Assembly: GCA_905147135.1 (NCBI GenBank)
Contig: LR990042.1
Coordinates: forward strand, 13,879,545-13,943,544
DNA from: Blastobasis lacticolella
Taxonomy: Eukaryota; Arthropoda; Insecta; Lepidoptera; Blastobasidae
Length of the DNA stretch: 64,000 nt
Direction: 5' to 3'
The translations under genes were made by a program, and so were the position numbers. Below are positions 1 to 11,318 of the stretch, one piece after another (the first letter of the stretch is position 1; each line of letters begins with the position of its first letter). Under the pieces are notes generated by a model. The model was not told where the DNA came from. It made no database searches and worked only from the letters and a program-made list of their open reading frames with translations.

Positions 1-1145
1 ACGTTGGAAGATAACAGTTAATAAATTCTTTTGCGTTGTTTGTGCGATTACATCTTAAACGGTGCATCAAATTTCTTTTCAGAACTTCATGGTCTCTGTT
101 TAGCAGTATCCTTGATGTTTCCGCCCAATGATCAGTTATAAATAATACATGGTCATGTATAATCGAAGTGTAATTAACTATCTTAATTTACACAGATAGC
201 TTGCCCACTGTATCTCATCTTTAGAACTTGGTCTATATGCCCGAAATTACTATTAATCATATGTTATAGCAAACCCCTTCGAGATACAGGTACTGCCCTT
301 TTCTTTTAGCTCATGTTGGTGGATATACTACCGCGCCCCCTTATAGTAAGCAATATCATTTTCAATATCAAAGGAGAAACAGTAATTTACCTAATGTTTG
401 TGTTTGAAAGATCTGAAAATACTTCCCGGCTTACAATTCGAAGGGCGCTCCTCAAACAACTTTTACACGCGTTGATTAGGGCACGTTAACGCGCGCAGCG
501 AAGCGATAATTTCACGAACTCGCGAGCGAATAACTCGCAACGGTAGGGGCTTAAAGGCCAGTGCTCACTAGCTGGCTCCGGACCACAACACACCGTACCG
601 CAGCTAGTTACGTTACACCGAAAACGATAAAACTAACAAAAGCCTGGCTGCACTGCCTCCGGGTTTAGCCAGTTAAAGCCTGTTAGTTGCCGGAAACTAG
701 CAAGCGCTGGTTAAAAAGAAAACGTTGCACTAGTGTAACATTTAGTAGCACTAAAAGTATCTCGACGGTTCATATCGACCGACGCAACGGTCTCACGTCT
801 CCTTAAAAATGATTAACTTATTCATGAAGCGTTGAACCCTTTTCAACGTCATCCTCATGTTTCTGTTACATGTTTTATTGTTATTAAGTTTTGCTCTATT
901 CTTAACAGTTTTAAATATGGGATTGCCATTCTAGTTTCGTATTCCGAGTCTTTTATTGTTATCCGTTATATAATGTGTATAATCCGACATTCAAAAGAAC
1001 TGATAAGCATTTTATAGGTTGAATAGCCAGAATGGACAGTAACAAATTATAGTTGAAATATTTTACACCTACATAGTCTTTCTACTAAATTACTAAATAA
1101 CATGTAGTGACCAGCAGACCAGAGCATAAGTATATTTGCTGGCTG
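1..1145. other. AT-rich flank with a CpG-richer patch; no gene seen
   Basis: No credible coding region is seen. Positions 440-700 are richer in CG than the flanks, with several GCGCG and CGCGAG words. This could be a promoter region for the candidate first exon at 1146, but I see no clear TATA box or initiator that would fix a start. Confidence 0.35.
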
Positions 1146-1212
1146 ATGGTCCTTAGCCGTCTGCTTCTAAGAGATTGCTCGCGCACGACGTCGTCTTATA
1201 CGACTCTCGAGG
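1146..1212 (+). CDS. candidate first coding exon with presequence-like N-terminus
   Basis: An ATG at 1146 opens 22 codons plus one base, then a strong 5' splice site (GAGG|GTAAGTGAG, GT at 1213). The peptide begins MVLSRLLLRDCSRTTSSY: hydrophobic, Arg/Ser/Thr-rich and nearly free of acidic residues, the composition expected of a mitochondrial presequence. The exon ends after one base of a codon, which is the phase needed by the exon-like segment at 10912. The start context is weak (C at -3, G at +4). No homologue is recognised and the ORF is short, so chance is possible. If real, it is the 5' coding end of the gene whose last exon is at 42668. Confidence 0.25.
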
Positions 1213-1487
1213 GTAAGTGAGCTTTTATTCTTTTATATTCCTAACACTGACAAAGAACAAATGTAAGATTATATATAAATACTACGGTTTTCTAGCTAGT
1301 GTTGATAAATAATCCACTTCGGTTTCGGCTTCATGTGTACGTACACGTGCGACCGAGATATCGCTCTACGAAGCCGAACTATGGACATGCATAATTTACA
1401 GCCGATATTTGTAAAATATTGTAGCTATACCTACTTAATAAGTTCGTCTAATTTTACTTAAAGTAGGTAACTATTGCAGTACAAGTA

Positions 1488-1756
1488 GATATCCCGGGTA
1501 GGCAGAGATAATCGAGGGCCACAAGCTACGATTCTGACACACCTCTCTTGCCTTTTCTACATTCATCTTTTGATGCATTTATGCCGGTTAAGGGTACTCC
1601 TGACCTGCTCTTTTTGGAACAGATAATCTGATCAGTGTATGTCCTTCTCGGGCGCCCTTTACTACTGACGCTTTGATTCTAATTCGCACCCTGCATGCGT
1701 TTAAATTCGTCTTGGAAGCCGTTTGTCATCCATCCTCTCCGCCTGTCCACACCATG
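1488..1756 (-). mobile_element. LINE fragment, C-terminal end of reverse transcriptase ORF
   Basis: Read on the minus strand, short blocks in shifting frames give peptides typical of the C-terminal region of lepidopteran non-LTR retrotransposons: RMDDKRLPRR near the 5' side, then GRPRRTYTDQ, then NVEKAREVCQNRSLW and SIISAYPG. Stops and frameshifts interrupt them, so the copy is dead and 5'-truncated. The same C-terminal motif (EAREL..DRAKWRSIVSAYP) occurs in the + strand copy at 21.95-22.13 kb, so both belong to one LINE group. Confidence 0.7.
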
Positions 1757-2059
1757 TCAGGATACCTACAGGTACAAGTTTCTATTCAATTTGTACATCC
1801 ATATTTTCCGCTCATGGGTATCGAGTGCGTGTGTAATTGAATTATTAACTGCTCAGCTTGGCTTCGCGGCGTCATGTCCCGCTGTATATTAAGCTACGGA
1901 TAGACTACATTAACGGCAATAAGCTCGTGAATTCGTTATATAGTTCGTATTGGTTTTCATAGACAGAGAGAATGTTAGGAAGCTTGGGATGACGATTGTT
2001 CTTGTTCGTTTAGGTTATATAACCCTAGTGCGTTCAGATCTGACGAATGCGCTATATGC

Positions 2060-2320
2060 GTGCAGTCACTTTTATTTTTCTCCCAACCCAAAGGAAATGG
2101 ACACCCTCTGGGAGCGGTTGGTAGGGAGGAGGTGAACTCTCATAGAGTACCAACCGGCCGGCCGGACTGGTTATGCACGACTCGCCAAAAAAAACCTAGG
2201 TGCCTACGTGCTAAACACCCCCTGGGAGCACCTGTAGCCGGGAAGGCTTTTCAGATTTCATCGAAAGCAACACCCCGTGGGGAAGCAAGCATCGATTCAT
2301 GCTCAAGTATATATCTGTTG
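2060..2320. other. GC-rich block of unknown origin
   Basis: This stretch is clearly GC-richer than its flanks and contains CCGGCCGGCCGG and several CCCCTGGGAG-like words. It is open in one + frame (2060-2341, 93 codons), but the peptide looks like translated repeat rather than a known domain. It is most likely a fragment of a dispersed element, although no second copy is seen in the window. Confidence 0.3.
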
Positions 2321-3424
2321 GCGTTTCATAGATCGGTTTGATTTTAATGTTTTTTTTTATATTATTGGTGATTCGTTTATTTATATTATTATGTTTGCAA
2401 ACAACTTCTTGTTTACCACAAATTATCAAGTTTATAAAATTATGTATAATATTAGGTTATGCAATATGTATTAGCGTTAGTGGTAACAAACCCGATAATA
2501 TGTATAGTGAACGTGTAGTCTATAACCAACTTAAAACTTACTATTAGCGTTTTGCATCTTCATTACCACCCGATAATGCCAAATGAAACTTCCATTTCCA
2601 GCCAACCCAGCTGCCGGAGCAGTGTACGTTGTTAGATATTGTGTAAAGTTACATAGGTCGTACATATTCATGCGGGAGCGTGTGCAATTGCATTAACGGG
2701 CTCAGCTCGCCGTTGTGTCGCAGGTCTATGTCGAAACAACGATTCCAGAATGAACTTCCATGTCATGAACTAATGTAATCTTCATAAGACGTTTTGGTTT
2801 CTCAACTGTCTCATATAAATGAATAAATAAGTATTTTGTACGATAGTTTAGGATGCTGACAAAGTGATAGACAGCATTTCTTATAGGACATCAAATTTTG
2901 TTTATCGATTACGTGACAGTTTTACTTTGTAGGGAAAATTTGTAAACTATAAATTACTTTGTCTGATAGAGTACCAAACATATATTCTTACTCATTTTTC
3001 CATTTGTAATACCTATTTCGTTAAAAATAGGTAATTGTATGTACAGTAGGATAGAATTAGGAGGACATTAAGATGTGTTGAATTTCGTTAAAAATTGAAA
3101 ATCTGATTCACTGAACATTTGCCTAAATAATAATTCATTTTAAGAATTAAAGGTTATATTCACTTATTACAAATGTACTGGACGCTTTTCCGTTTCGCCT
3201 TCGCTGTTTGATTGAGTTACATGTTGTAATCAAATTAAAACTAACGGTTACTCGTTTAGTGTTTGACCAAACTGCCGAAATTTCTGTTATGGTTGACCAG
3301 CAGGTAACTTTGTCCATAATTCTATTACGATACGGGTTAGTATAGGTAGTAGGTAGGCAGGTAGGTGACAGGGTGCCAATGCCGATGGGTGCAACAGGTA
3401 CAAGGGACATCCATATGGAAGACA
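2321..3424. other. AT-rich spacer, nothing recognised
   Basis: AT-rich sequence with short random ORFs on both strands. I see no repeat family, splice-bounded exon or RNA gene in it. Confidence 0.5.
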
Positions 3425-3470
3425 GGTGGAGGCTTACGTACAGCCAGCTGTGGACGTCCTACGGCTTATC
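3425..3470 (+). mobile_element. LINE 3'-end fragment
   Basis: The sequence GGAGGCTTACGTACAGC followed by TGTGGACGTCCTACGG matches the 3' tail common to lepidopteran LINEs of the form GGAGGCCTATGTCCAGCAGTGGACG. Only the tail is recognisable. Related tails lie at 27.09 and 34.27 kb. Confidence 0.5.
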
Positions 3471-4957
3471 TCTTTTTATCGTGGCGAAAATCTTTATACG
3501 GACACCTATTTGCCGCAAGACCGTTGCCAATTAGGACAGCGACTGAGAGCCTTTATTTCCTTTTCTCGATACTTAGTTGAAAGAGCTAGCAGGATTTTCT
3601 CGCTTGCTGCTCTCGTGTGTGCACCGTTGTGCCAGCCGCGCTGACAGTAATCTCCTACCATAAATCGCCACCATAAATTGAAAGGGTTGGCGCTCTAGCG
3701 GACAGAATATTGTGTTTTGTGATTAAGGTCACTTTTGCAAAGTTACATACAAACACATACCTACCGTCATGAGTTTGATCAGGAACGTAGCAAGTCGAAA
3801 AATGTGGTCTGTGATAGGCAGAGACGGAAAAAAGGGAAAATGTTGGAGTGGCTAGAAGTTAAGCTACTATCGTTGTTTTTTCGTGAATCCGATTCAGCTG
3901 TTGCTCCAGCAAATATCTAATCATAATTAATTATACCTTTAAAATCTGTATCAGTACGGACAAGTTCGTCTTTGTAGAAACAATGGCTTAATGTTTAGTT
4001 CTTTCACAAAAAACCTTAATATAAATTGATAAAGAAAAATAACATGGCTACGGAGTAGAAATACTCGACTTTCCGATTCGCCGCTGGGCATTTTAGCTAA
4101 CCTGTTTCGCACTGGAGTTCTTGTTTTGAATTCAGTTTTTTTCGTTCAAATCCAACAAAAAGTTATGATGAAGAAATTCAGTTTCAGCTTACTTCCGCTG
4201 TTTATGACGTCATAGCGGGGGGTGGACGGAACGTCAAACACATATTTTCATATTGTCGCCGAAAGGATCTTCACATCGATTCAGCTAAAATTTTTCTAAC
4301 TTCTAACCTTTAAGAGTATGAAAGTTTCAAAAGTATACTTTCTCTTTCGTCAAAACGTTTTCTGGAATGCCCATTGGGACGACAAGGAAGACGTTCATCG
4401 AATTCATCGTCGATGTGGTGTGGTGTGGAAAGGTGTGGCGATGAGTATGTATTTGCTAAATTATTATTATTATTATTAGTATTTTCTTATTATTAGTATT
4501 TATCTTTTTGGATCTCAGATCACAAAGTAAAAATGATTGCTACGGGCCTAAGCCAAGTAGCAACCATTATAAGTCTAGGTTTAGTTTAGCCATCAGGTTG
4601 TAAAAAATTTCTAACAATTCGGCAAGTGTTTAATATCACCGCCTTTTGTAACTGTTTAAACGTGTATCGTGAGAGATCAAGCATTAGCAAAGATTTGTGT
4701 AAACGTGTGCGTTTGATGCCGGTAGCAGATAACACTATTAGTACTATTACGTATAGAATTATACATTGTATACACTGTGTACTTTTTGTATTACCTCAAT
4801 TCCATTCCAAACTGTTATGTATGGATGTAAAGTTCGTACACGTGCAACTCGTTGAAAGGCTTTACTGGTATTAGCCTGCGAGTTACGATACTAGCGATAT
4901 AGTATCGTGGAGTTCGCTAATTAGAACGGTGTTAGCTCAAACCAAAACTTTGTAAAA
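3471..4957. other. spacer with ATT microsatellite and a CRE-like site
   Basis: No gene is seen. A short (ATT)n microsatellite with interruptions lies at 4459-4500. A perfect TGACGTCA octamer (CRE/ATF-type consensus) occurs at 4205-4212, just before a short G-rich run. A single octamer of this kind may be chance. Confidence 0.45.
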
Positions 4958-5275
4958 TAATAATCATATTGACATTAATGTCCCGGTTGTATTCTCGCGC
5001 TCGAGGTCTCGGGGTCCGCCTTAACCAAGATCAAGGATTTGGCTGATCAGATAATTAGAGTTGAGCGACTGCCATCTGACCTCCGTAACCGCTACCAGGG
5101 GAACCTGACCAGATTGGATCACGGTTACACATTCAGTTGCCTGAAAGTGCAGGTTTCATTACAATGTTTTCTCTCACCGTAAGAGCATAGGTTTGCACAT
5201 GGACTCAGTGGGATTAGAACCCGGTACCTCTCACTTACGAGTCGGATACCTTAACTACTCGCCCACCAATGCTCG
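4958..5275 (-). repeat. tRNA-derived SINE, family A, copy 1
   Basis: On the minus strand this carries the tRNA-like head (box B-like GGTTCTAATCCC near 5215), the internal part with GAAACCTGCACTTTC, then the body with TGATCCAATCTGGTCAGG and a tail ending near TGTCAATATGATTATT. The same body occurs at 11.03, 23.2, 37.6, 47.3 and 59.7 kb. Pol III-type A and B boxes in the better copies identify it as a tRNA-derived SINE. No function is expected for this copy. Confidence 0.75.
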
Positions 5276-5339
5276 AACTAAAACTTTGTATTACATCGAT
5301 ATATCAGATATACTGATTTTATGATACAATATGATAATC

Positions 5340-5560
5340 TATTCAACAGCTCTCCGGGTTCCCAGCGGAATAACATGGTCAACCCCGCTTCGACAATGGT
5401 ATTAGGAAGCACACCTTGTGGCGAGCTCGCTGTGGTGCTTATGTTCACCTAGCCTAAAACTGCCTCAAAGTATGAAATGTTCACCCATCTAGTTCCCGAA
5501 CATCGGTCTCGCAAGCACGCTGCCACTGGACCAGTGCAGCTTACCTGATTATATTTATAT
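5340..5560. repeat. dispersed repeat, family F, copy 1
   Basis: Contains GCGAGCTCGCTGTGGTGC, CAAAGTATGAAATGTTCACCCAT and CGCTGCCACTGGACC. The same order of blocks, diverged, occurs at 39236-39420 (GAAGCTCGTTGCGGTGC, GGTCACCCAT, CGCTGCCACTAGAC). It is a dispersed repeat, possibly a SINE, of a family I cannot name. Confidence 0.5.
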
Positions 5561-6243
5561 CTCATAAATACATTATTATTTTTTTATAATTGAGATAATA
5601 CACTATTTTAGTTTTTTTTACATTTATCATTACCATTTCACTTAAATAAATAAATATATAATATTTATTCGTGTATATACTTATACAGGGTATTCTTACT
5701 TCTATTAGAATAACTTGTGTCAAAATTGCTATAACGTCTCTAGTGGTCGTATAAGTATAAATTACAGATAAATATAACTGTTCCTTCCTCTCAACGCTGT
5801 TAAAAACACCATACATTATAAAGTACTTATCATTATGGAAATCCCATAAAAAATGAAATACTTTTTCAAATTTTGTAATAATAAGAAATACTTATATCAA
5901 AATTATGATTTATGAAAATATCACAAAACATTGTACAAAACATTCCTTCCACCGAACCGAAGCTTTTTCATCGCTTTCACAAAATGCCCTCGGTTATGAA
6001 TTATGAACTATATGGTTTACATTACGTTGGTATTCCAAGAGCCTGTGGGAATAACAAATCGAACGAAAGCTAACAAAGGACCAACAGAATAACAATTGAA
6101 GACCGCTCATTTAGCAAACACCCGCGAGGAAATACTTGAATAAACTTCTGAAGTACTCATCTATCAGTCCTCCCTATTGTGTAATGTAGACTTAGATGTT
6201 TGAGCATCCAAAAATACAGAAAGAAAATAACAGATTGAATGAC
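5561..6243. other. AT-rich spacer, nothing recognised
   Basis: Very AT-rich with homopolymer tracts. No coding, repeat-family or RNA signal is seen. Confidence 0.5.
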
Positions 6244-6250
6244 CTATAAA

Positions 6251-6480
6251 TTACCACGCACACTAAGGTTGTGGAATGAACTACCTGGAGAGGTTTTCCC
6301 TGGAGAGAACAACATGGAGTTCTTCAAGACAGGGGTTAAAAGGTTTTTACGGGGGCAACGCGTGGGTGATGCCCCTGGTATTGCAAACCTCCATAGGCTG
6401 CGGTGACTGCTTGCCATCAGGCAGGCCGCAAGCTTGTTTGCCAACTTAGTCGAATAAAAAAAAAAATTCCTTTGAACGGA
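6251..6480 (+). mobile_element. LINE 3' end: reverse transcriptase C-terminus, stop and A-tail
   Basis: A clean reading frame at 6251-6406 ends in TGA and encodes LRLWNELPGEVFPGENN, then MEFFKTGVKRFLRGQRVGDA. The 'LWN-LP--VFP ... FK--V-RFL-G' pattern is the C-terminal tail of Jockey/CR1-like non-LTR reverse transcriptases. A short 3' UTR and an A-rich run (6457-6468) follow, as expected for a 5'-truncated insertion. A second copy of the same family lies at 53.0 kb. The exact clade is not determined. Confidence 0.75.
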
Positions 6481-8019
6481 ACGAGATAAAATTATCAAGG
6501 GAAGTAGGAGAAACGAATACTGTATGCAACATACAAAAACTGGTTTTTCAATACATTTTACTAATTTAGTTTGTTTCAATAAACACCTTTATTTACACTT
6601 AGACAAAAAGTTTATTAGATGTTTTTCTTCAGTAAGGTATTACATAAGTTTTCTCTAGACGAGACGAAACTGTCTACATGTGAAATTAACTCTACTTACC
6701 TTAGTACTGTAAAGGCTGAGAGCTTAGAATTGTGGAGACTCCTGTTTACTCACTCTACGATCCAACCGATCTCTCTAACAGCGTAATTGTTTCTGTTATA
6801 AGTAAAAGGAAAGTGCAATTATATTTGGTAATCTCCGATCCATATCCCACCTTATATTATAAAAGTTGGAGCCTTTAATTGTTTATTTGCCATTCCTTTA
6901 CGACGAAAGGAAGCATCCATATTAATTGTTCATGGGACGTGTAAAGACATCTGGACAACTGTTTCTCTACTTTCTAAGTAATGTAAGCGAACCCATAGGT
7001 AGGAGCTATGCTTTGTCTAATATAGGATGATAATTTTGACAGCTCACTGATTGTTTGTCCTTGGCGCACGCCTATGAAGTTTCGTGTTCATTTTATCGGA
7101 AAAATGTACTACGGATAATGTAGTACTTCATAGACAGGCCCCGCTCCTTTAGTGAAGTGTCACGAATAACGAATAACAACAGACAATCGAAAATCGGTAT
7201 TAAAATAAAATAATCGTATATTTAAAATTATCATTTAGGTGATTATATTATTTATTGTAACTAAAGTCTTATTCTTTGTTTCTATTTCACCCTAAGAGAC
7301 CTTTCACAACAACGATTTCGACTCACGCGTGTTCTAAACAATAGGCTGACTGACCGATCAAAAATACGCACGTGTCTAAATCGCTAATGTGGTAGGGTTT
7401 TTAATGTCGTATAAATAAATTATTAATTCAAAAGAAAAAAAAAATGTTTTGTATAATATATACAGAATAACCATTCAACTATCGATTCCAACTTCTATGA
7501 GATTGATAATCGATAATCGAATAATTTTTTTAACGATTTTATACTACCCGATCCCTATTAGGAACTGTCAAAATTATCGCCTATATTTGATTTAGTATAG
7601 TAACCTATTGGGACCATCCTTGTGTGACAGGACTCCGAAATTGTAAGTAAATGGTGAGAGATAAGAGGAATTGGCTGTCGCTATGCCCTAAGGGTTCTAT
7701 TTTAGTTTGTATCCTCCTAAAAACTCTGCATGACCATGCGGTAAGTATATACATATTATCTACACTTATATCGAGTTCACAAATCATGAGGAATTTTCTA
7801 TGCCTTTCAATAAGGCTTTAAGATGTTAATAATCAATGACAAATTATGGGTAGTTATTTTTATACACTCAGATGGAGTCAGCTCCATCTAGTCAGAGAAT
7901 TACTGCTCATTTGCACAGGTGTTTTGTCCATTCTATTTATGTTAGTGGAAAACAAGTACCTATCTGTAGGTTTCAAGCCGTTTATTTCCCCCCTATTTGT
8001 ATTGAATGATGTCAATTTT
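6481..8019. other. AT-rich spacer, nothing firm
   Basis: No gene is recognised. A possible 35-base segment bounded by TTCTATTTTAG and GCG|GTAAGTAT lies at 7706-7740, but its phase does not fit the other candidate exons. The rest is AT-rich with short tracts. Confidence 0.45.
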
Positions 8020-8301
8020 TCACCGTCTGACCGTGTGCCTCCCTAGGCAAAAAAGAATATCGTGTGGGGGTTGTGTGGGAACACACGGCCGTGCAACGTC
8101 TACCTTGGCAGCTTTAAGCCGCTTTCGAAACCGCCTCGCTCGCTCAGCGCCAGACATTGGGGTACCCACGTGCTGCCCATGGCTCCCTTTTACCGACGAT
8201 AGCCGTGATATTTGTTGGTGGCTCTTGCACGGGCTGAGGCCGCCATATTTAATTTTCTGTATTTTTTTACTTTGCTTCTTTTTACTATAAATATTGTCCA
8301 A
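8020..8301 (-). other. open frame with Arg-rich motif, perhaps transposon-derived
   Basis: A 93-codon minus-strand frame with a GC-rich core encodes GAERARRFRKRLKAAKVDV. Such AERxRRxRxRLKA stretches occur in several insect transposon-encoded proteins, but I cannot assign a family. The 5' part is Lys-rich low-complexity sequence from an A-rich tract. It is probably a fragment of a mobile element; chance is not excluded. Confidence 0.25.
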
Positions 8302-8649
8302 ATTACATAAATTTTTCTATAGATCGATTCTAAACACATTTAATAAATACTCGCAAGAATCACGTATGATACGTGAGTTACATCGTATTGAAATGCGCAG
8401 GAGCGCGCGTTTCATTCATTTCATTTCGTCTCAACCGCCCTAGACTCAAATTCAAGGTGAAAACTGTGAGATGTCTAACGGCTGACGCTAAACAATGACA
8501 CTAGATTCATGTTTCTAAGACTAATAATTTTGTAGTTATTAAGGTAAGACGATAGACCTTTTCATTATGATCTTTGTACTTGGTACTCAGAGTGATTAAG
8601 ACGTTTCACGTCAAAAAGATGGTTACTAATAAATCGTCTTTTAAGTCGC

Positions 8650-9396
8650 TACACTCTTGACAGAGTGGTCGTGGTCGTCGGTTGAGGATTGGCAGCACGC
8701 TTCACTATTCGGCGCCACTTCTCTCGTACTGCTGCTTACCGAGTACACTCATAGAGAGTGCCATTAACTGCAGCTTTTACTTGGTCGGTCCAGCGCATCG
8801 GTGACCTTCCGCGTGGTCTTGTGCCTTCCACCTTTCCCTGTACCACAAGGCGCTCCACAGAGACATCTCCTCGTCGCGAGACATGGCCAAAAAAGGTAAG
8901 GTTCGAGTCTATACTGTGGAGGACAGACGCTGCTTGATGCCGAGTTCTTGAGGATGGACTCATTTTTTCTAAACTCCGTCCACGACACCCCAAGCATTTT
9001 TCTCCAGCACCACATCTCCAAGCCGTCTATCCTCTTCTTCTCGCTCTCTCTCAATGTCCACGTCTCAGCGGCATATAGAAATATGGGAAAGACTACCGCC
9101 CTCACAAGTCGAATCCTTGTGGCCTTTGTGCCGTTCTGGCTTCTCCATACATTCTTGAGCTTGTCCATGGCCGTCGTCGCAAGTTTTATCCCATCGACAC
9201 ATCCACCATTGTTGGATATCAGTGCTCCCAGATAGACATACAACTGTACGACATCGCAGTTCGCAATCTTCTTGACAGCTGGTAGGTTATTATTGACGCG
9301 GTCGACAATCATCACCGTGGTCTTGCTACGGTTGATCTTAAGACCGAACTCGAGACTAACACATTCCATCTTGCTCAAGAGTACTAATAAATACAC
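8650..9396 (-). mobile_element. LINE reverse transcriptase C-terminal fragment, frameshifted
   Basis: A 5'-truncated non-LTR retrotransposon. From about 9396 downward, one frame gives GLKINRSKTTVMIVDR, YLGALISNNGGC, FPIFLYAAETWTL, then RIDGLEMWCWRKMLGVSWTE and FRKNESILK: the end of the RT domain and the following conserved 'AETW ... EMWCWR..L...WTE..NE' block. Near 8945 the reading shifts to another frame, giving LTFFGHVSRRGDV, GRSPMRWTDQVKAAV and a stop after YECTR. Remnants of the last residues (REKWRRIVKRA) follow. Motifs are those of RTE-type LINEs. Frameshift and stop make it a pseudogene. Confidence 0.85.
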
Positions 9397-10059
9397 ATTG
9401 TAAATTTCGAAAATGTTTCAGAATTCCTTTTCTCACAACTCGTACGCTAGTTGCTCATTCAGAATTTCGGATACGCAGCTCTATTTCGTATTCGATTCGG
9501 TCTACATAGTCAGGTTCAAAGTGCTACGCGGATTAGGCATCGCTGTTTAAATACGGAATTCCAGCGATCATGTAACTATCTGCCAACTTTGGCCGCCCTG
9601 GCGACCGTATCCGTTGTCAGCGTGGAGTGGATCTGGGCTTTGAAACGACCAACTTCCGGTTGTTTCCTGTTATCCTACGAAAGTGACAAGAAAATATCGT
9701 GCTTCAGTTTATATTAAACTAGCAACTAATTTTCTGGGATTTTCTTTACCGGCTGTATAAACCTTCCGGAAGAAATTCTCTATCTGATGGTAAAAACCGC
9801 ATTGAAATACCTACGTAGCGTGACAATACATACAGATAGACGCGAAAAGCGACTTTATTTTATACCATGTATAGATAATGAAGTAGGTACTAACAATATG
9901 AATGCGTTACAAGGTAATATTAAACATTGAGACACAAAATTTTTGTCTATTTTTTTAATATCATTTATGGAGAAAAGACGAAAATCAACTCTTAAATGAA
10001 ATATATATTTGCAGGCTTTTATACACATTATAATTTAACTGGATATCATCTACGATCAG
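9397..10059. other. spacer with a short lepidopteran repeat remnant
   Basis: Most of this is unremarkable. The piece at 9827-9890 (AGACGCGAAAAGCGACTTTA, then CCATGTATAG) resembles the tail of repeat family G, seen better at 36.3 kb. No coding signal. Confidence 0.4.
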
Positions 10060-10390
10060 ACAGAGTACTTGTCAAGACAAATTTTAATCAAACGAGACCA
10101 AACCGTTGAGAAGTGCCTATGACCATCTTCTGTCATCATCATAGGCCTTGAATATGACCTAGGGATAAAGTACTCATCAATACAATTTCAAAGAGCCCAA
10201 ACACGGTGGAGTTATTTTGTTGCGTTCATTAGTTCCTATTACCACCTTTCAACTCCATAATCAGACCAGCTCCATAGTGCCATATTAATGCATTGTCATC
10301 CAATTTACATAGGTATACCAAATTTCAGCTCAATGGGAGATATTCCGACACCTGATTAAAAAGAAAAATAGTACAAATACTTGTTATAGA
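10060..10390 (-). repeat. dispersed repeat, family E, diverged copy
   Basis: Minus-strand relative of the family at 33.0-33.6 kb. Recognisable blocks are CATTGAGCTGAAATTTGGTA, GATGACAATGCATTAATATGG and a GAGCTGGTCTGATTATGG-like stretch. It is heavily diverged and its ends are not defined. Confidence 0.5.
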
Positions 10391-10549
10391 TAGCGTTCAT
10401 AAGACACGATTTTTTTTTATAAATCTTTATGTATATAAAAATGTAGACATTTTGCGCTTTTTTTTCAGAAACGGTACTAAAACTAATATTTTCACGAAAC
10501 ACCTTTCCGAGTAACTTCGGTTACCAAATTCAATACTTGAGAATCCTGT

Positions 10550-10650
10550 CTAAGCTGCGCCATCTAGTGCGGTACGCTGAACTACACCTGTTACTTTTTC
10601 AAGTAGCTATCTGAAAATCCTCCATTGAACGCCGGGAAGCGAACATTTGA
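10550..10650 (+). repeat. short repeat sharing GCGCCATCTAGTG core
   Basis: Contains GCGCCATCTAGTGCGG followed by TGAAAATCCTCCATT. A related stretch at 14522-14585 has GCGCCATCTAGTGAGTGG followed by GGAAAACTCCTCATT. The shared core plus spaced tail suggests two copies of a short dispersed repeat. Confidence 0.35.
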
Positions 10651-10911
10651 TGTGAAGTTAAATCAATTCAGTTTGTAAAATGACTACTGCTGGTCAACCT
10701 ATTTTTGGAATCATAGTTACTATTTTATTAATACTACTTGCACTAATGACGCACCCGCCCCCCGCATTAGTGATAGACAGACAAAATATGTTGAGAATGT
10801 TTTGGTACTAGCGTGTATTCACTGATCTATCTTTAAATACTTTTACAACCCCATGGGTATGCTAATGATATGTAAACCCGAAAATTGATTGTGAATGTTT
10901 TTCTATTTCAG

Positions 10912-10968
10912 GTAAGTTAAACAACATTATACCAGCACAAATGGAAGCCGTGGATCGTTGGCGAGAAG
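10912..10968 (+). CDS. candidate 57-base internal coding exon
   Basis: The segment is bounded by a textbook acceptor (TTTTTCTATTTCAG, AG at 10910-10911) and a textbook donor (GAAG|GTAAGC, GT at 10969). It is open in only one frame: two bases, then KLNNIIPAQMEAVDRWRE, then one base G. The trailing G joins with the AT that begins the exon at 42668 to make GAT (Asp) and stays in frame with its 117-aa ORF. The leading GT joins the single G left by the candidate exon at 1146-1212 to make GGT (Gly). Length is a multiple of three, so it could be skipped without a frameshift. I do not recognise the peptide. Confidence 0.45.
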
Positions 10969-11029
10969 GTAAGCTAAGTTTCTTTGTCCAGATTTTCAGA
11001 TAATGATATTAATAATAAATTATCGTCTA

Positions 11030-11192
11030 ATCAAGACCCAATCTGGTCAGGTTCCCCTGTTAGTAGGGTCACGGAGGTCTACCGTAATTACCTGATCTGC
11101 CAAATCCTGGATCATGTTCAAGGCGGTCGCCGGGCTTTCAAGCGCGAGGGCACAACCGGGACATTAACGTTAAGATGATTATTTTTTCATTA
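11030..11192 (+). repeat. SINE family A, copy 2 (5'-truncated)
   Basis: Body and tail only: AATCTGGTCAGGTTCCCCTG, CACGGAGGTC, CTGATCTGCCAAATCCTGGA and ACATTAACGTTAAGATGATT. The tRNA-like head is missing. Confidence 0.75.
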
Positions 11193-11274
11193 CTAATGTC
11201 GATTTTTTTTTGAAAATTTTAACTTTGTGCTTTACTTTGTCCAATGAGGTAAGTTTTTTAAAGTCATACGTTAC

Positions 11275-11318
11275 ACAGATAAACAGGCAAGCGGACCACC
11301 TGATGCAAAGTGGTAGGG
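11275..11318 (+). repeat. repeat family C fragment
   Basis: GGCAAGCGGACCACCTGATG followed by CAAAGTGGTAG is the core of a very common lepidopteran short repeat. Other fragments lie at 26.2, 46.6, 51.8, 52.5, 54.3 and 60.4 kb. Only about 40 bases are recognisable here. Confidence 0.55.

Noticed and set aside
7706..7740. 35-base micro-exon between TTCTATTTTAG and GCG|GTAAGTAT
   Set aside because: Its open frame ends in phase 0 and cannot join the 10912 segment; no other partner is visible.
8764..9396. 210-codon frame as a host gene
   Set aside because: Its motifs are those of a LINE reverse transcriptase C-terminus and it is frameshifted and 5'-truncated.
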